Part shown: in pieces, positions 59,296 through 64,000 of the stretch
How the letters are laid out: every line of letters begins with the position of its first letter
Position numbering within the stretch: position 1 is the stretch's first letter
Assembly (NCBI GenBank): GCA_000310025.1
Contig: FN648528.1
Span: 69,245 to 133,244 of the forward strand
DNA from: Ectocarpus siliculosus
Lineage: Eukaryota > Sar > Phaeophyceae > Ectocarpales > Ectocarpaceae
Reading direction: 5' to 3'
DNA: 64,000 nucleotides
Program-made: the position numbers and the translations under genes
The notes under the pieces: model-generated
Told to the model about the DNA's origin: nothing
The model's database searches: none
The model's input: the letters and a program-made list of their open reading frames with translations, nothing else

Positions 59296-60511
59296 AGACA
59301 GAAAAAAAAAACTTATTTATGTACACTATGCATTGGTATTGATGTGCAGAGTAATCATCATGAGCATTTTTTCTTCTTCTCAAGAGAGTAGGTTCATTGT
59401 ACCGTTTGTAGTACGCCCATGCATACCGTTCGATGAAACTACTGCGGTAGTTCATGGCAGCTGCCATGCTCCCCCGAGCCATGAAAGAGGGGACAAACGA
59501 GGGATCGAAAAAAGGCCGTAACATCAACAATAGAGGGCCCGACCACTTTAAGGTGATGACGGAAGTTGAGTCGGATCGGACGCGGGTCCGAAGGATAACG
59601 CATCTGCTTCTTCAAGCACCTGCCCTGGCGCCAACTCCGCACGAACAGGGTATCGGCACAGCCCGCTACACTCGACGGGCACACACACCCCTAAAGAGCT
59701 GAGGTGCCGATGGCCAACAGATCGCCCCCCAAAAACGTGGTGTTCGGCGGGAGGGAACACGCACGCGTAGATGGACCCAAGCGTCATTTGTGTCTCCAGC
59801 ACATCACGCCTTCGCGGCTAGACTTGCCACTGCACCGACAATGCAGCATGATGACGTCGATAGCACGTCCCACCACCCTCGGTGCCAAAAGCACGACGGG
59901 TCAACACACTACTCTGAAAACAACACGCTTGCTCTTTGTCATTTCTGTTCCTCCTCTCTGTCATTTATGTTGTGCTCTCCTGCAAGAAGCCTGCGGGGGA
60001 CACAAACGGCCATTAGAGGGAATCCACGTGTTGTTGAAATGACTTAAGGAATAATAAAAATAACAGCACGAACGACAACGGCTGTTGTATGCTGTGGCTC
60101 CGTATGTGACGGAGGCTTGGGGAGAGAAACACAGAGTGATTGTATTATCTTCACACCGACGCCCAAGCTGTCTTCACCTGACGGTTACAGACTTGGCGAC
60201 GCCTTCACAATACCGCATAAACCCATGCAGTAGAATAGAGCCGTTCTTGTACTACAAGCACTTCCAACATGTCCTCTCAAGAACTACGTCATTCTACAGT
60301 TCCGATGCATAAGACCTCTCGAAACGATATGCATCCGTGTCCTCTCGAAACAATGCTGTCTAAAGAACTTCTAACTCATTATCCGTATCTACTTGTTTCA
60401 TTCAGCTGCTATCGTAACAGCGATGTGTTTCCTTCCTACAACACAAAGTCCCGAATTTATTTCAACACATATACACACACATACACCGTCCGATTTGAAG
60501 AGGGGAGGTGT

Positions 60512-62182
60512 TTACACTCCTAGGAGCAAGAGGCGGTTCCTTAGAAACTTCACCGCACCCAAACTCTTTGTAAGAATGTCAGCTTTCTGCGCGTCAGACT
60601 CAAGGTACTCCACTGCGACTACCTTGTCTTCGATAAGCGACCTTACTTGATGATACTTGATGTCAACGTGCTTCGTACGCGGCGTGATCTTGTTGTTTAC
60701 ACTAGTCGAGATCGCGCCAGTGTTGTCCTCGAACATCCTCGTCGCCTCCTCTTGCATCTGGTTGATGGTGCTCAGAAGGTGACGGTAGTGGATGATCATC
60801 GTACATGCCTTGGACATCGCGACATATTCTGCTTCCACCGAGGAGAAGGCCACCACCGTTTCCTTAACTGACCTCCAGTCCACCGGTCCACCTGCCAGAA
60901 ACAAAACAACGCCTGTAGTCGAGCGACGGTCATCTCCATCGCCTGCAAAGTCGGAATCAACATATGCTGTCAGTAGGTTTCCTTGTTCAGCGTCTTCCCT
61001 GTACATTATCCCAATGGAGCTCGTTCCTTTCAGGTACCGGAGCGGTCGCTTCAGTTTGGCCATCGCCTTCGGGCCTGGTTTGGCCATGCTCCTGGTAAGC
61101 ACCAACACCGTGTGGGCGATCTCCGGCCTCGATCCCCTGCATAGGTAAAGAACCGAACCCGTGGCTGATCTGAACATCGTGGTGTCCTCTGGCGACAGTG
61201 CTTCTTCCTCCACGACACTTATCGTGCCAACCTCAGCCGGAGTCTTCGTCGGATGCGAGTCGGCCATTCCAAACTTAGCTAGCACCGCCTTGGTGTACAC
61301 TTCCTGCGTCAAGCGAATCGTTCCTGCTTGAACGTTGCGATCAACGGCCATTCCTAGGATAAACCTCGCATCCCCGAGGTCCACCGTATCAAAGCGTTCC
61401 TTCAGCTGTTCGATGATCGTCGACACTTGATTCTTTTCGGTTCCAGTGAACAGGATGTTATCCACGTAAACTAGGAGAATTACTTCGCCCGCGTTCAAGA
61501 TGTACAGACACGGATCCGCCGTGCTTTGCACGAATCCGATCTCCAGCAAATACAACACGTGAAATGTCCCGTTCCATCCCTTCGGAGATAGACGTAAACC
61601 GTACAGCCATGCCTTGAGTTTCCAGACCTGTTTAGCTTGTTGCGACGAGCACTCGAACCCCTTTGGAGGTATGACGTAGATGGGTTCCGCATCTTCGGGA
61701 ATTCTGGCATGCAGGAAAGCCGTCTTGATGTCAGCTTGCTTGAGAACTAGACCGTGGTGAGCAGCAACAGCAATCAACAGATGCACAGATTCCATAGACG
61801 CCACTGGCGCTGCCTTGTCCTTTCCCGTATCGGCTTCATGAAATCCTTGTACCACTACACGACTCTTCGGGCGAACCGGCACACCATCTTGGTTGTATTT
61901 CCATTTATAGATGAACTTAGACGGAATCAGTTGAACACCCTGGGGCGGGTCAACCCAGTCAAACACGTCATGCTCGTACAGCGACTGTCCTTCGTCGCTC
62001 ATGCTTGCTTGCCAACGTTTTGAGTCTAGTCCGCTTATCGCTTCGTTATAGTTGGTGTTAGGATGATCCGAACTGGGGGTAGCTTGTCGCAAGACGTGTG
62101 TTGAATAGGGTGTCGGCAACTCGGCGAACTCGCGCCAAGGAGGAAAGATGTGCTGGGCTTGTTGTATAGACTTCTTCTTCAC
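60512..62182 (-). mobile_element. Ty1/copia retrotransposon remnant (pol 3' part)
   Basis: A minus-strand frame of about 556 codons carries the reverse transcriptase and RNase H regions of a copia-type polyprotein. Signs include WKYNQDGVPVRPKSRVVVQG, QADIKTAFLHA and TKHVDIKYH. The segment covers only the 3' part of pol; I saw neither gag/integrase nor LTRs in the window. The coding stretch is well preserved, suggesting a fairly recent insertion, but the element as present is incomplete and should be treated as a fossil. Confidence 0.9.
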
Positions 62183-62666
62183 ATGAAAAACATGGACTCA
62201 CATGAACACATGAACACATGAACACATGGACACATGGACAGACATGAACTGCACGCACGCGTGCACGCACCACCATGAGGGGGCGACGCAGTATACAACA
62301 GGGGTACCTTGCACACCCTGGAAATACATTCCACGTACCACACAATCCTACAACCACTTGGCATTGCTACAAGTATATCTATCAGCCCCCCTGCTTGTGA
62401 CCATGCCATGTCTTTTTCGATCCTCAAGAACTCCAAAACACAAGAAAATAAACTCAGAAACTCAACTCAACTCCAGAACAATAGCCTCACTGGCTAGACA
62501 TCAATACCCATCCCCGGTCAAATCAGATATAATTTTTCGATCTTCAGTGAACTAATTGCCCCCCAGCCTAGAACACCATCCATTGAGAAAAACCATAGGC
62601 AAAAATGCAAAATATTGCCACCCTAGTTGTTTGATCGCACACAAAATAAACCCAAACATAAAAATA
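62183..62666. other. Spacer between two copia remnants
   Basis: Starts with a short tandem run of ACATGAACAC-type units near 62,190-62,245. Nothing else was identified. Confidence 0.5.
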
Positions 62667-63551
62667 TTAATCCATACTCATTACGAAGTTACGATGAAAC
62701 TCGAAATTTCCCACGTTAAGTGCCTTCGTGAGGAAGTCAGCATGTTGATACGCCGATTCCACGTGAAAAATCGAAATCTCCTTCCTGCGTACCAAATCCC
62801 TGATAAAGTGGTGCCTTACGTCGATATGCTTCGAGTTACTGTTGCTAATTGGGTTCTGTGCCAACTGAATAGCCCCCTGGTTATCCTCGAATACCGGAAT
62901 ACACGGCATACCGGCTTCTGGCAACATGAAACGCCATACTTGCCTCAGAAACAACACTTCCTTCATCACATCCGCAAGGGAGACATAATCCGCCTCTGTC
63001 GTGCTTAACGTAACGCACTTCTGCGTCCTTGAAAACCAAGAAATACATCCCCCCCCACACATCACCAACCCTCCTGACACAGACCTCCTATCGGCAGCCT
63101 TACTTGCATAGTCTGCGTCTGCGAACACCTCCATGCTCAACCCTGCTACACTACCCCTCCTGAATGTAATACCCAAGTCACTAGTCCTTACCACATACCC
63201 CAAAATACCAAGACCTGCTCTCCAATGAATTTCTTTGGAAGAAGCACACTACCGTGCTACCGCTCTCACTGCGTTCGCGATATCTGGCCTCGTTTGCGTT
63301 GCCAGCCACATCAATGATCCTATCAGCTCACGAAAAGGCCTTGATACCACTTCTTCATCTTGGTCAAACTCTGAAAGCTTCAACCCTACAGGAAGAGGAA
63401 TTTCCTTCCCGCACTCTACCCCAAACTCCATCCCCAACTCTTCAGCGTACGTCTGCTTCGAGGTCTTCAAAGTCCCTGCATCCCAATTTTCCAAGAATAA
63501 AATCTCCTCTACCACCTGCTCCCTCAGGTTGTGATCGCTGTTCACAACCAA
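62667..63551 (-). mobile_element. Second Ty1/copia remnant of a different lineage
   Basis: Minus-strand pieces carry late reverse transcriptase and RNase H signatures (LIGSLMWLATQTRPDIANAV, FADADYASKAADRRSVSG, KHIDVRHHFIRD). The sequence differs clearly from the 60.5-62.2 kb remnant, so the two derive from separate elements of the same superfamily inserted in the same orientation. This one is broken and more decayed, hence probably older. Confidence 0.85.
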
Positions 63552-64000
63552 ACATCCTGTGAAAACCCCGAAAATAAAATCCTACTCGTTCAGGCTCGAC
63601 CTCTTACTCAAAAAGTCCAAACACAAAGCCGAAGCACCACAAACCAAAGCCAAAACAATGAGAACACGAAATAAGAAAAGTCACACCATTGGTCACACGA
63701 AGTATTTTTGCCGGCCCATCAACCCCAGCGCTTTCATCCATCCCTCCTGCCACTGCTTCTTCCCCGCGGTAGCCACCCTCGCCTCTGCCGCGGCCACCCT
63801 TTTCTGCTGGCATCGCCGCGGCTCGGGCTTCATCAGGTGCCACGTATCCGCCTGGTTGGGGTGTGTGCAGCTGTCTCTCCGGAGGGATTGACTCGGCAGT
63901 GCAGGGGAGATGGCGCATCCGAAAGGGAAAGGTAAAGGCAAAATCAGTCACCCCAAGCGTCAATTCAGCACGTGGCACTGCTGGGGAGAATAGCTTGCAA
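63552..64000. other. Right edge; no gene recognised
   Basis: A minus-strand frame near 63,604-63,978 includes a Gly/Arg-rich piece (EKGGRGRGEGGYRGEEAVAG). It could belong to a gag-like region or be chance; the window ends before this can be judged. Confidence 0.4.

Larger units (their letters stand above)
58022..60511. other. No confident gene between ParA and the copia remnant
   Basis: Holds a small tandem repeat at 58,788-58,880 and one plus-strand open frame listed separately. Nothing else identifiable was seen. Confidence 0.5.

Noticed and set aside
60080-60500. Short plus-strand frames beside the copia remnant
   Set aside because: They are short and unremarkable in composition, and no homology is recognisable.

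Overview
The window looks like nuclear DNA of a brown alga, most likely Ectocarpus or a close relative. The genes are intron-rich with GTGAGT-type donors, introns run from about 150 bases to 3 kb, and long low-complexity Gly/Ala/Ser/Pro proteins are encoded in GC-rich DNA. Single-repeat LRR exons of 72 bases and copia-type and short LTR elements also occur. The assignment is inference: no marker gene was compared against a database.

Four multi-exon genes could be built by hand. Every exon junction inside them keeps the reading frame, except that the first exon of one gene and the last exon of another remain uncertain. (1) 12,742 to about 22 kb, plus strand: a secreted LRR protein with a signal peptide, Cys-containing N-cap, ten LRR exons, an LRR C-cap and three alternating pairs of cysteine-rich exons. 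(2) 37,850-32,269, minus strand: a secreted metallo-beta-lactamase-fold hydrolase with all expected metal ligands, spread over nine exons. (3) 52,547-40,658, minus strand: a ten-exon gene for a roughly 1,819-residue, mostly disordered Gly/Ala/Ser/Pro protein of unknown function. (4) 58,021-54,907, minus strand: a three-exon gene for a bacterial-type ParA/Soj ATPase with a Gly/Ser/Arg-rich tail.

The rest is mostly repeats. From 2.3 to 4.3 kb lies a young, compact LTR element (TRIM-like) with apparently identical LTRs, a 5-base target duplication and an internal array of 69-base repeats. From 7.2 to 10 kb come a tRNA-derived SINE-like head, a fold-back element enclosing ~230-base repeats, and a 0.7-kb element with 35-base terminal inverted repeats. 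From 22.3 to 32.2 kb lies a mosaic of diverged duplications in both orientations. The end (60.5-63.6 kb) holds two Ty1/copia pol remnants. A dispersed ~0.53-kb repeat (called R1 here) has two near-full copies, both inside introns of predicted genes.

No rRNA gene, CRISPR array or intact tRNA was seen. The genes share no obvious pathway. The LRR/Cys-rich protein and the MBL hydrolase are both predicted to be secreted. The most noteworthy features are the phase-matched exon-module architecture of the LRR gene and the intron-containing ParA gene.
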